The position numbers were made by a program, and so were the translations under genes. This document shows, piece after piece, positions 14,814 through 24,803 of a stretch of DNA of 64,000 bases. Each line of letters begins with the position of its first letter. The stretch's first letter is position 1. Source of the DNA: Streptomyces noursei ATCC 11455 (GTDB taxonomy: Bacteria > Actinomycetota > Actinomycetes > Streptomycetales > Streptomycetaceae); the NCBI RefSeq assembly GCF_001704275.1, contig NZ_CP011533.1, forward strand, positions 9,548,001 to 9,612,000, given 5' to 3'. The notes under the pieces are model-generated. The model was not told the origin of the DNA. It ran no database searches and worked only from the letters and a program-made list of their open reading frames with translations.

Positions 14814-15798
14814 AGGGTTATTCACGTAGGCCTCACCAGCCTCTTGTGTAGAAGGTGAGGGCGGTGACGGTCTTGACGATGTCGGGGAAGCGGGTGAGGG
14901 GGCCGCGGTAGCGGGTGGCGAGAATCTTCCAGTTCTTCAGGTGCGCGATGGCCCGTTCGACTGCGGCTCGGAGCGTGTTGACGGAGCGGTTGGCTCTCTT
15001 GTCTCCGGCGGATCGTTCCTGGCCGGGCGGCTTGCGCCTGGGGGTGAACAGTCGGGAGCCGGCGTAGCCCAGGTCGCCTATGCCCTCGCGTTCGGTGAAT
15101 GCCTCGGGGAAGTGGGACTGGCGCCAGGCGTGCATGTCGTGCCGGCTGCCGGGCACCGGCGCGGAGACCGCGAGCAGGTCGCCGGCGAGAGTGGCGGCGA
15201 TCTGCAGGTTGAAGCCGGTGTCGCGGTGCTTGCCGGAGAACATCGTGGTGCCCTCGCTGGACCAGTCCCACGTCGTGACCAAGGTGCCATCCACGAGTAC
15301 GATCCGGCCGGCAGAGGCCTCGGTGGGATCGGGAACGTGCGTGGCCAGGACCTTCTCCACCATCGGCAGCAGGGCCGTCCATCGTCTGGAGACGGTGGCC
15401 TGGGAGATCCCGAACAGCTCGGCGGCCGCCTCCTGGACTGGGTTCTGCCGCAGCAGGAACAGCACCAGCACCACCGACTTGTACAGGCCCAGCGGCCACA
15501 TCCGCCCCGGCATCACCGGTGGGTCCGGATCCTGCACGAGCTCTTGGTGAACTCGTGTGACCAGCCCGTCAAGTTGCTCGGTGTCCAGTCCTGTCGTAAT
15601 GTTCCAGCTCAACGGCCCTGCCCCGGTAGAAAACTGACGTCGTCGCAAACGTCACGCTACCGAGCAGGGCCGCCCTCGTGATCAAGAACAGCAGGCCGAA
15701 AACCTCCATGAATAGACCTCCTGCACCTGAGGTTGGAAAAGGCTCACTGCACACCCACAGATCGAGGACCATGACAAAGCTCTGGTGAATAACCCTCC
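14812..15798 (-). mobile_element. IS5-family element type 3, copy 1, with extra right tail
   Basis: Perfect 14-bp inverted ends GGAGGGTTATTCAC lie at 14812-14825 and 15785-15798. A second, imperfect right end (CATGAATAGACCTCC) lies inside at 15707-15721. The 77-bp tail between the two right ends contains the end of a type-1 IS5 (15732-15747, AGGTTGGAAAAGGCTC). The same tail occurs at 32414-32492, so the compound unit has probably moved as one. Confidence 0.75.
14833..15648 (-). CDS. IS5-family transposase type 3 (271 aa), intact copy
   Basis: Transposase with a helix-turn-helix region (AAELFGISQATVSRRW) and a DDE core read as VLVDGTLVTTWDW, GIGDLGYAGSRL and AAVERAIAHLKNWK. This is the only unbroken type-3 copy in the window; those at 31398, 32582 and 48742 carry frameshifts. 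It could therefore act in trans on the others. Confidence 0.9.
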   Translation of the reverse strand: MRRRQFSTGAGPLSWNITTGLDTEQLDGLVTRVHQELVQDPDPPVMPGRMWPLGLYKSVVLVLFLLRQNPVQEAAAELFGISQATVSRRWTALLPMVEKVLATHVPDPTEASAGRIVLVDGTLVTTWDWSSEGTTMFSGKHRDTGFNLQIAATLAGDLLAVSAPVPGSRHDMHAWRQSHFPEAFTEREGIGDLGYAGSRLFTPRRKPPGQERSAGDKRANRSVNTLRAAVERAIAHLKNWKILATRYRGPLTRFPDIVKTVTALTFYTRGW

Positions 15799-15808
15799 AG
15801 GATCAAAC

Positions 15809-15885
15809 GACTTTGGAATAGCCCTGCCCCACCAGATCACTCACACCCAGCTCAACGGCCAAGAATCACAAGTGTTTCGGATCAA
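15809..15885. mobile_element. Element-end remnants: ISAs1 end and IS630 end
   Basis: GACTTTGGAATAGCCCTG (15809-15826) resembles the ISAs1 terminal repeat. Bases 15830-15885 match the outer end of the IS630 at 47462-48333, ending GTTTCGGATCAA next to TA. No coding sequence survives. Confidence 0.6.
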
Positions 15886-15920
15886 TAAATCCCTCTGCTC
15901 AAATTCTTCCTCGGCGACTC

Positions 15921-17285
15921 CTATAATGGAGGCTCCTCAATTTTTTCCGGCCAGTCCTGGTAAAAATTGGGGAACACCTTAGCCTCATTGGGTGCTTTTC
16001 CTGTACCTGCTCTGCACATCCCAGCGATTGGACGTGGCAGCATTTCCCCGTCCTTTTCTTCATCCACGGCATTAAGCATGAGATCCTTCAGGCAGCTTTG
16101 CAGCGCCAACTGGCCGTAGTAATTTGGATGGGCGGCTTCTTGGATGAGATTGGCATATACCCGCTGGCCGATCAGGTTATTGGCAATTCCGTCCTTTATC
16201 GCATTATCGACGCCTCTTACCCACTCGACTTGAGCTCCATTGTCATCCGCCCCGCTGGGGGTTGCCTTGTCGTGCCTAGAGCACACCTCGTGACCGTTGA
16301 ATGTGTCCAGCAAGTCAAGGAAAGAGATCCTTTCCTTCTGGGCGGCCAGTCGGATTGCATCCCTGATGCGAACATTGGTGTCACGGAAGAATTGAATCGT
16401 CTCGTCGTTTGCCGGCACGCCGCATCCAAAGTATCGCGCGTAGTTATTCTTCACCCTTATGTCGGTCTGGCCATCCGCCCCTTGAAGAGTTGACGGAAAT
16501 GGGTTTGGATAACTCTGTATGATAATCCTGGCATTCTTGGAATTTGGATGCTTCCGGAGCTCCACCTTGACCTTTGTGATGACATTGTGGATTTCCTCAT
16601 TCAGGCTACCCACCCCTTCCTTGACCAGTCCATGCTCATTTCCTAGCTTCCCTTTAACCCACTCTTCTAGATTCTTGTAGCTCGTGCAGTCGGTCAATAC
16701 ACCAAGGTCGCCTAAGACCCAGTCCTTTCCGCAATTCGTGAGCAGCGTGGATAGGTCAAGATCGTTTCCTCCGATCGAAACGACTACCGCCTTTAGCTTT
16801 TTGTTGCCCTGCCGTTCTATCTCGTCGGCCATCAATTCAACCTGAGACTTCCCTTGATCCTTAAATGCGTCATTTAGGACATGCCTTGTCTCGGCGCCAG
16901 AGCATGCGAGATTGACCACCTCATCCACAAGCTCTCCTTCACTTTGGCTTTTGCGAGCCCCGTTAATCTCGGCAGAGTCTGACCTGTGACACCCTCCAAC
17001 CCAAGTATCGCCATAGACGGATGCAAAGTCCATGACGGTCTCATCATTGTTGCTATTATCGGTTCCATCTTCAGTTCCATCGTCAGCGTTTGCTGTATTT
17101 CCATCGCGCCCCACAATCCCTTTCCAGAACCCGGCCTCTCCTGAAATGTATGAATCCCCTAAAGATATTGCGTAAGTGCCTTCAGTTTCACTAGACCTCC
17201 TATCGAGTGTTGCTGCAGCGAAAGCAGTCGGAGTTGCCGTGACCCAAAGCGCGATGGCGCAGGTCACGCATATCTCTCTATACAT
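15921..17285 (-). CDS. Secreted SGNH/GDSL hydrolase (esterase or lipase)
   Basis: The 454-residue product begins with a signal peptide (residues 1-23, ICVTCAIALWVTATPTAFAA). SGNH blocks are in order: GDSY with Ser45, a glycine in NLACSGAET (130), GGND with Asn174, and HPNYYGQ with His386 as catalytic base. Likely substrates are ester-linked acyl groups on lipids or polysaccharides. Base composition is clearly more AT-rich than neighbouring IS genes and the protein is acidic and Asn/Asp-rich, suggesting transfer. A GGGAG site precedes the ATG. Even-numbered cysteines suggest disulfides after export. Confidence 0.88.
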   Translation of the reverse strand: MYREICVTCAIALWVTATPTAFAAATLDRRSSETEGTYAISLGDSYISGEAGFWKGIVGRDGNTANADDGTEDGTDNSNNDETVMDFASVYGDTWVGGCHRSDSAEINGARKSQSEGELVDEVVNLACSGAETRHVLNDAFKDQGKSQVELMADEIERQGNKKLKAVVVSIGGNDLDLSTLLTNCGKDWVLGDLGVLTDCTSYKNLEEWVKGKLGNEHGLVKEGVGSLNEEIHNVITKVKVELRKHPNSKNARIIIQSYPNPFPSTLQGADGQTDIRVKNNYARYFGCGVPANDETIQFFRDTNVRIRDAIRLAAQKERISFLDLLDTFNGHEVCSRHDKATPSGADDNGAQVEWVRGVDNAIKDGIANNLIGQRVYANLIQEAAHPNYYGQLALQSCLKDLMLNAVDEEKDGEMLPRPIAGMCRAGTGKAPNEAKVFPNFYQDWPEKIEEPPL

Positions 17286-17357
17286 ATTTTACTCCCTTTC
17301 TGCTCAGATTGAACTGGCCTTGATTCGTCAGCGGTGATCGCTGCCTGTTGAAGCAGT

Positions 17358-18255
17358 GAACCTCTTTCATCCTGCCTCTGCGAGGGTGAAATGCCTGGTC
17401 AGAGGGGAGTTGGTGACAAGACAGGGCCCCTGGTCGTTGCTGTGGTGACATCACTCATCACGCAGCGTCCGAGGAGCCCTGTTGGTTCCGTATTCTTCCA
17501 TGCTCGACGTCCCGCACGAACTCGTTGAGCACGTTTCCTGGCTGATCCATGCCCGCCGGCAGGAGCTGAACTCGCCCTGGCGACGGCTCGGTTGCTTCAA
17601 GCAGGCCCTACTGGTGTTGGCGCACCTTCGGAAGAACGAGACGTTCGCGCAGGTCGGAGCCGGTTTCGGGGTATCGGAGGCGACGGCTTGGCGGTACGTG
17701 GACGAGACCTTGATGATCCTCGCCTCGTGGGCACCCGGCCTGCGCGAGGCCCTGGTGGGCCTGGGTGAGGGCGACTTCGTCGTCGTTGACGGGACACTGA
17801 TCCCCACCGACCGCATCGCCACAGACGAGCCGTACTACAGCCAAAAACACAAGCGGCACGGAATGAACGTGCAGGTCATCGCGTCCCCAGACGGCACTCC
17901 ACTGTGGTTCTCCCGCGCGTTGCCCGGACGCACCCACGACCTGACCGCGGCACGGGCTCACGGCATCGTCCAGGCCTGCCTCACCAGGCAGATCCTCGTC
18001 CTGGCCGACCGCGCCTACCAAGGCGCCGGCGCAACCGTCCGCACCCCCTACAAGAACCACCGCGAACAACCCGACCACTACCAACTGTTCAACCGCGACC
18101 ACGCCCGCCTCCGAGCACCAGGCGAACGCGCCTTCGCCCAACTCAAGCAATGGCGGACCCTCCGCCAGGCACGATGCTCAACCAACCGCATCAGCCGCAT
18201 CGTCCAGGCCGTTCACACGCTCCTGACCTGCGACTACTCAGGATGAAAGAGGTTC
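17358..18255 (+). mobile_element. IS5-family element type 2, copy 2 (898 bp, TSD AGT)
   Basis: The ends are GAACCTCTTTCATCCTG and its complement. AGT at 17355-17357 is repeated at 18256-18258. The sequence is nearly identical to the element entering the right window edge at 63646. Confidence 0.95.
17482..18246 (+). CDS. IS5-family transposase type 2 (254 aa)
   Basis: Intact frame starting at TTG 17482 or ATG 17500. It has the same helix-turn-helix and DDE motifs as copy 1 (VVVDGTLIPTDR, VLADRAYQGAGAT, APGERAFAQLKQWR). It differs from copy 1 by scattered substitutions but matches the copy at 63770 almost exactly, so these two belong to one recent burst. Confidence 0.92.
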   Translation: MVPYSSMLDVPHELVEHVSWLIHARRQELNSPWRRLGCFKQALLVLAHLRKNETFAQVGAGFGVSEATAWRYVDETLMILASWAPGLREALVGLGEGDFVVVDGTLIPTDRIATDEPYYSQKHKRHGMNVQVIASPDGTPLWFSRALPGRTHDLTAARAHGIVQACLTRQILVLADRAYQGAGATVRTPYKNHREQPDHYQLFNRDHARLRAPGERAFAQLKQWRTLRQARCSTNRISRIVQAVHTLLTCDYSG

Positions 18256-18258
18256 AGT

Positions 18259-18281
18259 GAGCCTTTTCCAACCTCGGGTTG
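18259..18281. mobile_element. Remnant of a type-1 IS5 left end
   Basis: GAGCCTTTTCCAACCTCGGG begins directly after the type-2 target duplication. It matches the type-1 terminal repeat. Nothing else of that element remains before the ISAs1 starts at 18297. Confidence 0.6.
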
Positions 18282-18296
18282 GGGTGGGGTGCCGGT

Positions 18297-19612
18297 CAGG
18301 GCGATTGCTAAGTCCGTTGATCGTGCGTTGGCGCAGGTCAGTTGAGTCCGAGGATGGCCAGTGGCCGCTCGTAGGGGTGGAGGGCTGTGGTGCGGAGTGC
18401 GGCGGCGATGTTGGTGTGGCCGGCGGTGCGGAGTTGGTTGATGGCGAAGTTGCGCAAGGTGGCCATGTTCTCTGGGCTGTGCCCGGTGCGGATCTTGGAG
18501 GTGTCCTCGCGGAAGGCGGTGTCGCGGACGAAGTGGAGCCTGTTTTCGATCACCCAGTGTGCCCTCAAGATCTTCGCGATGCGTTCCGGGGATGCCTGGC
18601 GGCTGGTCAGGTCGGTGATCATGTAGACGGTCTCCTGGCTCTGCTTGCTGGTCTTGGTGTCGGTGCGGTGGCGTACGACCTTGGCGACCTGGGGGGCGTG
18701 GGGGAAGTTGACGCCGAGGTCAGTGACGGTCAGGACCTGTACGACTCGGGTGTCTTTGCGGCCGTGGCCAGTGGTGCGTTCGTAGAACTTCGCCGTCGCC
18801 TTCTCCCAGGGCAGGGTTCGCAATTGTTCGTAGAGGTTCTTCTGGTTCCGCTTCACGGTGAAGGCGTAGTGCGCTTTCTCCGTTTCGACGAGGAAGCGGG
18901 CGTGGTCGCGCTGGGTGTGCAGCGCGTCGCCGGTCACGGTGACTCCTTGCAGGTCATAGGGGTTCAGGAGGGCGGCGAAGCACGTGATCTCATTCGTCTT
19001 CTCAGGGACCCTGAGCTGGGTGACGGTCAGGCCGGTGCCGGTCATCGCGGCCAGCAGATGGGCGGCCGGGGTGCTGCCCAGACGCGAGCCGCGGGCGGTC
19101 TTGCCGTCGAGGGCGAGGGTGTCGGTGCCGGCCGGGTCATGGCCGAGGAGGTCGGCCAGGCCGCCGAGGCAGGTGTCCTTGATGACTCGGCGGATCGTCG
19201 CGCCGCTGGGCGGGATGCGCACGGCCAGGGCAGTTGCGGTGCGGGCACCGAGCCGGACCAGGACGTCCTGCGGGGCATCGGTGGCCCACTCATCGATCGC
19301 CATGAAGCTCCTCGCCCCGGTCACCACAGCGGAGCACGCGATCAGCAGCACTGCCACGAAAGGGTGACGCTTCCCGCGCCGGCACCGCGAATCGGCCAGC
19401 TTGGCCAGCCGATCGGCCAGCGGACCCGTCACACGATGCTGACGGGTGGGCGACTTGACCAGACAGACAGTGGCAGACTGACGACACATCGAAGCTCCGT
19501 TGGACGCAGGCGACTTGGGAAGGTCACCTCCGCAACGGAGCTTCGTTCGACCATCGTCACACTGCTGTGACCTGCGCACTCACAAAATCCCCAGGACTTT
19601 GCAATCGCCCTG
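18297..19612 (-). mobile_element. ISAs1-family insertion sequence
   Basis: Inverted ends CAGGGCGATTGCTAAGTCC (18297) and its near-complement ending at 19612 differ at one base. I could not identify a clear target duplication. Confidence 0.8.
18338..19489 (-). CDS. ISAs1-family transposase (383 aa), intact
   Basis: I start at ATG 19489 (MCRQSATVCLVK) because related copies at 56957 and 59213 begin with the same residues. Core motifs are [30 protein letters not shown] and the C-terminal HWVIENRLHFVRDTAFREDTSK, with the catalytic acid in the last. The frame is uninterrupted, unlike the other ISAs1 copies in the window. Confidence 0.9.
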   Translation of the reverse strand: MCRQSATVCLVKSPTRQHRVTGPLADRLAKLADSRCRRGKRHPFVAVLLIACSAVVTGARSFMAIDEWATDAPQDVLVRLGARTATALAVRIPPSGATIRRVIKDTCLGGLADLLGHDPAGTDTLALDGKTARGSRLGSTPAAHLLAAMTGTGLTVTQLRVPEKTNEITCFAALLNPYDLQGVTVTGDALHTQRDHARFLVETEKAHYAFTVKRNQKNLYEQLRTLPWEKATAKFYERTTGHGRKDTRVVQVLTVTDLGVNFPHAPQVAKVVRHRTDTKTSKQSQETVYMITDLTSRQASPERIAKILRAHWVIENRLHFVRDTAFREDTSKIRTGHSPENMATLRNFAINQLRTAGHTNIAAALRTTALHPYERPLAILGLN

Positions 19613-19660
19613 GGGTGCGGGGCTGTACTGAGGCGACCCCCGGAGTGTGGACACAGGGGC

Positions 19661-20557
19661 TCATGCTGCGGTTGTGAGTGTATCTGCTCGCAGGTGCTGT
19701 TGTTCGAACTCGGCTGGTGAGAGGTAGTTGAGAGCGCTGTGGCGCCTGCGGGCGTTGTAGTAGGTCAGCCACTGGAAGATCTCCAGCCTCGCCTGACTCA
19801 CCGTCGAGAACAGCCTCCGGTGCATCGTCTCCCTCTTGAGGCCCTGCCAGAAACTCTCTGCGAGGGCATTGTCGTAGCTCGAGCCGACCCGGCCCATGCT
19901 CCTGCGGATCCCGAAACCGTCGCAGACCCGCGCGAACGCGTCCGAGGTGTATTGCGTGCCCCTGTCCGCGTGGAAGATCACCCCGTCGACGGTGCCGCCG
20001 CGGCTCGCCACGGCCATCTTCAGGGCGTCGATGACCAGTTCGGCTCGCATATGGTTGGCCATCGAGTAGCCGAGCACCCGGCGCGAGCAGATGTCCAGGA
20101 CGCAGGCCAGATACAGTCATGTGCCTCCCACCTGCACGTATGTGATGTCGCCGCACCACTTGTCGTTCAACTGCTGGGCCGAGAAGTCTCGGCGGACGAG
20201 ATCCGGGGCCGGTGGTGCGAGCCGGTCGGGGACCGTGGTGCGCTTGCGGCGCCGCAGGTGGCGTCCCTCGATCCCGTGCTTGCGCATCAGGCGCTCGACG
20301 CGTTTGTGGTTGACAATGCGTCCGAAGCCCCGCAGCTCGGCATGGACGCGGCGAACTCCGTACGTGCCCTTGTGCGCGGTATGGACCTCGCGGATCTCCG
20401 TGACCAGGTCGTCCTCGGCGGCCTGCCGCACGGCACGGGCCTTGGCGTCGGCGAGCCACCGGTAGTAGCCCGAGCGCGAGACTCCAAGGACCCGGCATAT
20501 CCGCTGCACGCCGAAGTCGGCGCGGTGGGCGGAGATGAAGTTCCAGCGGCCGGTCAT
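19661..20557 (-). pseudogene. IS3-family transposase orfB, stopped by in-frame TGA
   Basis: The integrase-type DDE domain is recognisable (GDITYVQVGG, then ADRGTQYTS and YDNALAESFWQGLKRE). A TGA at 20117-20119 interrupts it where relatives have Trp before LYLACVLDICSRR. The rest stays in frame, so one nonsense mutation inactivates the element unless it is read through. Confidence 0.85.
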
Positions 20558-20931
20558 GCCCTCATCTCCTTCGCGAAATATTGGGCTGCTCGGCGCAGGA
20601 TCTCCCGCTCGAGTTCCCACTCCTTCTCGGCCTTGCGCAGCCGGCCGTTCTCCGCCCGCAGCCTCGCCAGTTCCTCATCCCGGCTCTCCGCCGCCGGCTC
20701 TCCGCCGCGACTGTCGGCCCGGCCGGCCAGTTCGTCGGCCTGGCGCACCCAACTGCGCAGCGTCTCGCCGGTCACCCCGACGTCCGCCGCGACCGCCCCA
20801 TACGTACGCTTCCCACCCGCGGCCCGGTACAGCGCGACCGCATCGTTCCTGAACTCCGCCGGATACGGAGACCTTCGTCCCACCAGGACACCCTTCCTCG
20901 GATCCACAAGATCCATTGTCAGAGTGTCCAC
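20554..20931 (-). CDS. IS3-family transposase orfA
   Basis: 125 residues with a helix-turn-helix (YPAEFRNDAVALYRAAGG, then VAADVGVTGETLRSWVRQ) and a leucine-rich coiled coil (ELARLRAENGRLRKAEKEWELEREIL). This is the DNA-binding subunit normally joined to orfB by -1 frameshifting. Its end overlaps the orfB start as ATGA. Translation may start at the second Met (20916), since the first lies within the terminal repeat. Confidence 0.85.
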   Translation of the reverse strand: MDTLTMDLVDPRKGVLVGRRSPYPAEFRNDAVALYRAAGGKRTYGAVAADVGVTGETLRSWVRQADELAGRADSRGGEPAAESRDEELARLRAENGRLRKAEKEWELEREILRRAAQYFAKEMRA

Positions 20932-20999
20932 ACCACCGGGGTCGCCTCAGATCATCGCCGAAGCGGGACCCGGCGCGTCGGACGAAACCGTCATGTTCC

Positions 21000-22359
21000 C
21001 AGGGCTTCGGCGTAGTCGGATGGCGTCCGTTTTGTGATCAGGCGAGTCCGAGGAGGGCGAGGGGGCGGTACGGGTCGCGGGCGGCCCGCCGCAGTCCGGC
21101 GGCGATGTTGGTGACGCCGTTGAGTTTGTGGGCGCCGATGGCGAGGTTGCGCCAGGTCGCCATCGCCCAGGGCGCGTTGCCGGTCCGTATCTGGGAGGCG
21201 TCCTCGGCGAAGGTCACGTCTCGTGTGTGGTGCAGGGCTTCGATCTTCCAGTGGTCCTTGATCAAGGCGGCGAGCTGGGCTGGGGCGGCCTGCTCAGCGC
21301 TCAGGCTGGTGACGGCGTACACGGTCTTGATGGTGGTCTTGCCGGTCTTGCGGTCGGTGCGCCGCCGCTTGAGCTGGATGGCCTGGCGGCGCCGGGGAAG
21401 AGCAGATTGTTCACGGTGGCGACCTTGATTCTGCGGATCTCGCTGCGGCCGTGGCCGACGCCCTTGACTCTTCCCTGGAGCGGGATGTCCTTCCAGGGCA
21501 GGGCTTTGAGCTGCGCACGGAGCTTCTTCGCGTTGCCCTTGACGATGACGATGTAGTGGGCGCCGTGTCCGAACAGATAGGTGGCGTGGTCACGTTGCGT
21601 GTGGAGCGCGTCGCTGGTCACGACGGCTCCGGCGAGGTCGGCCACCCTCTCCAGCAGCGGCTGGAAGCAGGTGATTTCGTTCGTCTTCTCGCCGACGTCC
21701 AGCTGGGCCAGGACCAGGCCGGAGGTGTGGTCGAGCGCGGCCAGCAGGTGGATCTTGCGGCCGTCGGCGCGGGCCGCGCCACGCAGGGTCTTGCCGTCCA
21801 CGGCCAGTCCCTGCAGAGCGGTGGGCTTGCTCGGGCGGGTTCGCCGGTCGGCGAGCCAGCGCCCGACCGCGACGTCCAGCGCATCGGTATCGATCCGGGC
21901 GAGCAGGCGGCGCACGGTGGTCTCGGCCGGCCGGGTGCGCTGCGGCATCACCGGGTCGAGGCGGATGCCGAGCTGCTCGAGCACAGCATCGGGGGCGTCG
22001 GCGATCCACTCGCCGACCGCCAGCAGCGAGGTCGCTCCGGCCAGGACCGCACAGGCCGTCAGTGTGAGTACGACGGCCAGAGCGTGGCGCACCCCGCGTG
22101 GATCACGCGGGTCGGGGACGGCGGTCAGGCGCTCCAGCAGCCCCGGCACTTCTGTCGAGGCGGTCGCGCGGCGGTCGCGGAGTTGGTCAAGGGCGGCAGG
22201 GATCGGGGATGATGCGTCGGCAGGCACGGTCTTCCATCGGGATCACGGGGCGTCGAGAACTCCATGATCTTGGAAGCCGTGCCTGCTTCGCTTGCCACCC
22301 CTCCACGTTTCTGACTTCTCGTCACGAACCGGACACCGTCCGACTACACTGAAGCCCTG
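21000..22359 (-). mobile_element. ISAs1-family insertion sequence, second type
   Basis: Inverted ends CAGGGCTTCGGCGTAGTCGG (21000) and its near-complement ending at 22359. It shares transposase motifs but not end sequences with the ISAs1 at 18297. Confidence 0.75.
21038..22227 (-). pseudogene. ISAs1-family transposase, frameshifted
   Basis: The N-terminal 270 residues ([36 protein letters not shown]) and the C-terminal 95 ([26 protein letters not shown]) lie in different frames. The break is near 21385 in a run of G and C (GGCGGCGCCGGGG), so a one-base slip is likely. Otherwise it is full length. Confidence 0.85.
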
Positions 22360-22409
22360 GGTCGAGGGGCTCTCACCAGCCCAGATCCATGATCAACATA
22401 AACTTGCGT

Positions 22410-23501
22410 TAGGGACTGTATTGAGTCGTGATCATGTGGTTCGGATGAGGTCCTTGATCCAGATCATGGAGGCGCGAAGGTGGAGTCCGGCTTGGTAGCT
22501 CTCAGGGGTCTTGTCGTAGCGGGTGGCGATGCCACGCCAGGCTTTCAGCTTGTTGATCAGGCGCTCAACCGTGTTCCTCACCTTGTAGAGCTCGGCGTCG
22601 TGGCTGAGGGGCCGGCCGCCTCGGCGGCCCTTCTTCTTCCGGTTGGCAGCCTGGTCCTTCTTCTCTGGTATGACCGCCTTGATCTGGCGTTTGCGCAGGT
22701 AGGCGCGGTTGCCACGGGAGGAGTACGCCTTGTCGCCGGCGACCGCGTCGGGGCGGGTGCGGGGACGCCCGATGGGGCCGCGGACCCGGATCTTCTTCAG
22801 CACGGGGATGAACTGAGGGCTGTCGGCGGCCTGTCCGGCGGTCAGGATGATCGCGAGTGGGCGGCACTGGCGGTCGGCGGCGAGGTGGACCTTGCTGGTC
22901 TGTCCGCCCCGCGAGCGCCCCAGCAGGGCGGCCTTCAGCCGGACTCGGTGCCGGCGTCGAAGGCGTCTTCGCTCCTCGCGGACGGGATCGCCGTCCTGTC
23001 CGCCTTGTCCTTCCGGGCTGCCCCCTTTTGCCGGGCCTTCTCCTCCTCGGCGGCGGCTTTCTCCAGGGCGGTCAGGACTTCGTCATCCAGGTGCATCCCG
23101 GCGGCGTCGTGGTGGGCGCGAGTGGTGGTGGAGTCCACGCTGACCAGGGACAAGTCCACCTCGTCCCGCTTGGCAGCCTCGGCGATCAGGCCCTCCAGCA
23201 GGGTCTCGAAGACGCCGGCGTCCCGCCACTGGCGAAAACGGTTGTGGACGGTGGACCAGGCTCCGAACTTCTGCGGCATCTCCCTCCATTGCCCGCCCGA
23301 CCTGAACTTCCAGATCACGCCCTCGAACTGCTGCCGCAGCCGTTCGGGATACGGGCCGTACCTGCCTATCGGTAGGTACGGCCCGATGAACTCCCACTCT
23401 TCATCAGTCAGTTGCACCCGCGTCATGAAAGACGATCTACCAGGACGTGCCACGCGACGCAGGCCGATTCCGCAGATTGATCACGACCCGATACAGGCCC
23501 T
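22410..23501 (-). mobile_element. IS5-family (IS427-like) insertion sequence
   Basis: Inverted ends of about 24 bp, AGGGACTGTATTGAGTCGTG at 22410 and AGGGCCTGTATCGGGTCGTG read inward from 23501. TA flanks both ends if the repeat is taken from GGG. Two overlapping reading frames lie inside. Confidence 0.8.
22432..23453 (-). CDS. IS5/IS427-type transposase made by -1 frameshift (two frames)
   Basis: The first frame (23453 to 22935) encodes the N-terminus (LTDEEWEFIGPYLP, GGQWREMPQKFGAWSTVHNRFRQW) with the first aspartate in VSVDSTTTRAHH. The second frame, ending at 22432, continues at -1 with GRSRGGQTSKVHLAAD, VAGDKAYSSRGNRAYL and the last acid in VRNTVERLINKLKAWRGI. A -1 shift near 22950 joins them, as known for IS427-group elements. 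Whether it is programmed or a mutation cannot be settled by eye, but both frames are otherwise clean. Confidence 0.75.
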
Positions 23502-23508
23502 AGCCCTG

Positions 23509-23743
23509 GGCGGCGAAGGCCGAGGCTGTTGGCTCCTTGATCCTGCGGTGCAGGGCGCGCTCGGGGTCGCGCCGGGTGAAGTGGTCAGCGCCGAGTTCTC
23601 GGTAGGGGACCTTGCCGTGCAGGACGTGCCAGATGGCGATAGCGAGTTTGTGCATCACAGCGACGAGAGCGCGTTTGCCGCCGCATCGTGCAGCGATGCG
23701 GCGGAAGAAGACTCCGAGGTAGAAGTCCTTGTTCTTCATTGCG
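23509..23743 (-). pseudogene. IS110-family transposase, C-terminal fragment
   Basis: FFRRIAARCGGKRALVAVMHK and LGADHFTRRDPERALHRRI are the closing motifs of IS110/IS902 transposases. The N-terminal RuvC-like domain is missing and the fragment starts abruptly next to unrelated sequence. Confidence 0.75.
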
Positions 23744-23919
23744 ACCACCGGCTTCGACCAAGGCCAGGTCACGCCACCGCATTGGTGAGCGGGATCTGTT
23801 CGCCTTCGGGGACAAGAGCTACAAGGATGAGTCGGGAGCCCAGCGCCTCGAGGTAGCGGCGGAGTTGGCGCTGGCCTGTTGATCCGAAACGGTAGGTGTT
23901 CTGGGTCGTTGATCCCTGT
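23744..23919. other. Junction sequence and IS630 left end
   Basis: Unassigned sequence up to about 23879, then the IS630 end TTGATCCGAAACGG and leader before the GTG at 23920. Confidence 0.4.
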
Positions 23920-24803
23920 GTGAGTGAACTGGTGGGGGATGCACGGCAGTTGTCGCCGTCGGCGCAGGAGACTCTGCGGCTGCGGGCGGTGGCCGCGTTG
24001 GTGGCGGGCCGGACTCGCGAGGATGTCGCGGCGGTGTTCCAGGTCTCGCTCAAGGCGGTGGACAACTGGTGGGCGAAGTGGCTGGCAGGCGGACGTGAGG
24101 CACTCGTGGCCCAGCCGCGTGGGCGGCGGGTCGGTGAGCATCAGGTTCTCGATGTGGTCGAGCAGCAGGCGGTCCGGCAGGCCGTACTGGGTCACCGTCC
24201 CTGTGACCTGGGCCTGGCCGGGCAGCTGTGGACGCGCGCCAGGGTGGGGGACCTGATCGCGAAGCTGTACCGGGTGCGCCTGACCGAGCAGGGGGTGGGC
24301 AAGTACCTGCGCCGTTGGGGCCTGTCCTTCCAGCGCCCGGACAAGCGGGCGGTCGAGCAGGACGCGGAAGCGGTGCGCGTCTGGCGGGAGGAGACCTGGC
24401 CGGCGATCCGGGCCAGGGCGAAGGCCGAGGGCGGCGAGGTGCTCTTCGCCGACCAGGTCGGCATCCGTTCCGAGCAGGTCACCGGCCGCACCTGGGGCGA
24501 GAAGGACCGCACTCCGAATCGTGCGCCGCACGGGCAACCGGTTCTCGGTGAACGCGATGTCCGCGATCAGCACGAAGGGCCGGATGCACTTCATGGTGTT
24601 CACCGAGACCTTCGACGCCGACGTCATATGCCGCTTCCTCGACCGGCTCGCGGGCCACTTCGACCACAAGGTGCACCTCGTCGTGGACGGCCACTCCGCC
24701 CACCGCTCCCGCCAGGTCCGCGCCTGGCTCGCCGATCACCCCGACCGCATCGAGCTGCACTTCCTGCCGCCGTACTCGCCGGAGCTGAACCCCGACGAAC
24801 TGG
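23920..24803 (+). pseudogene. IS630-family transposase, frameshifted and 3'-truncated
   Basis: From GTG 23920 it encodes the winged-helix N-terminus (EDVAAVFQVSLKAVDNWWAKW) and DDE part (LFADQVGIRSEQV, then VDGHSAHRSRQV and FLPPYSPELNPDEL). One extra A near 24517 (CCGAATCG) shifts the frame between RTPN and RRTGNRF. The C-terminus is replaced after NPDEL by IS110 sequence. It is the fullest relative of the fragment at 2244-2604. Confidence 0.85.

Larger units (their letters stand above)
19629..20949 (-). mobile_element. IS3-family insertion sequence (1321 bp)
   Basis: Inverted ends of 26 bp with about three mismatches, TGAGGCGACCCCCGGAGTG at 19629 and its complement ending at 20949. It contains overlapping orfA and a broken orfB. 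Confidence 0.85.
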
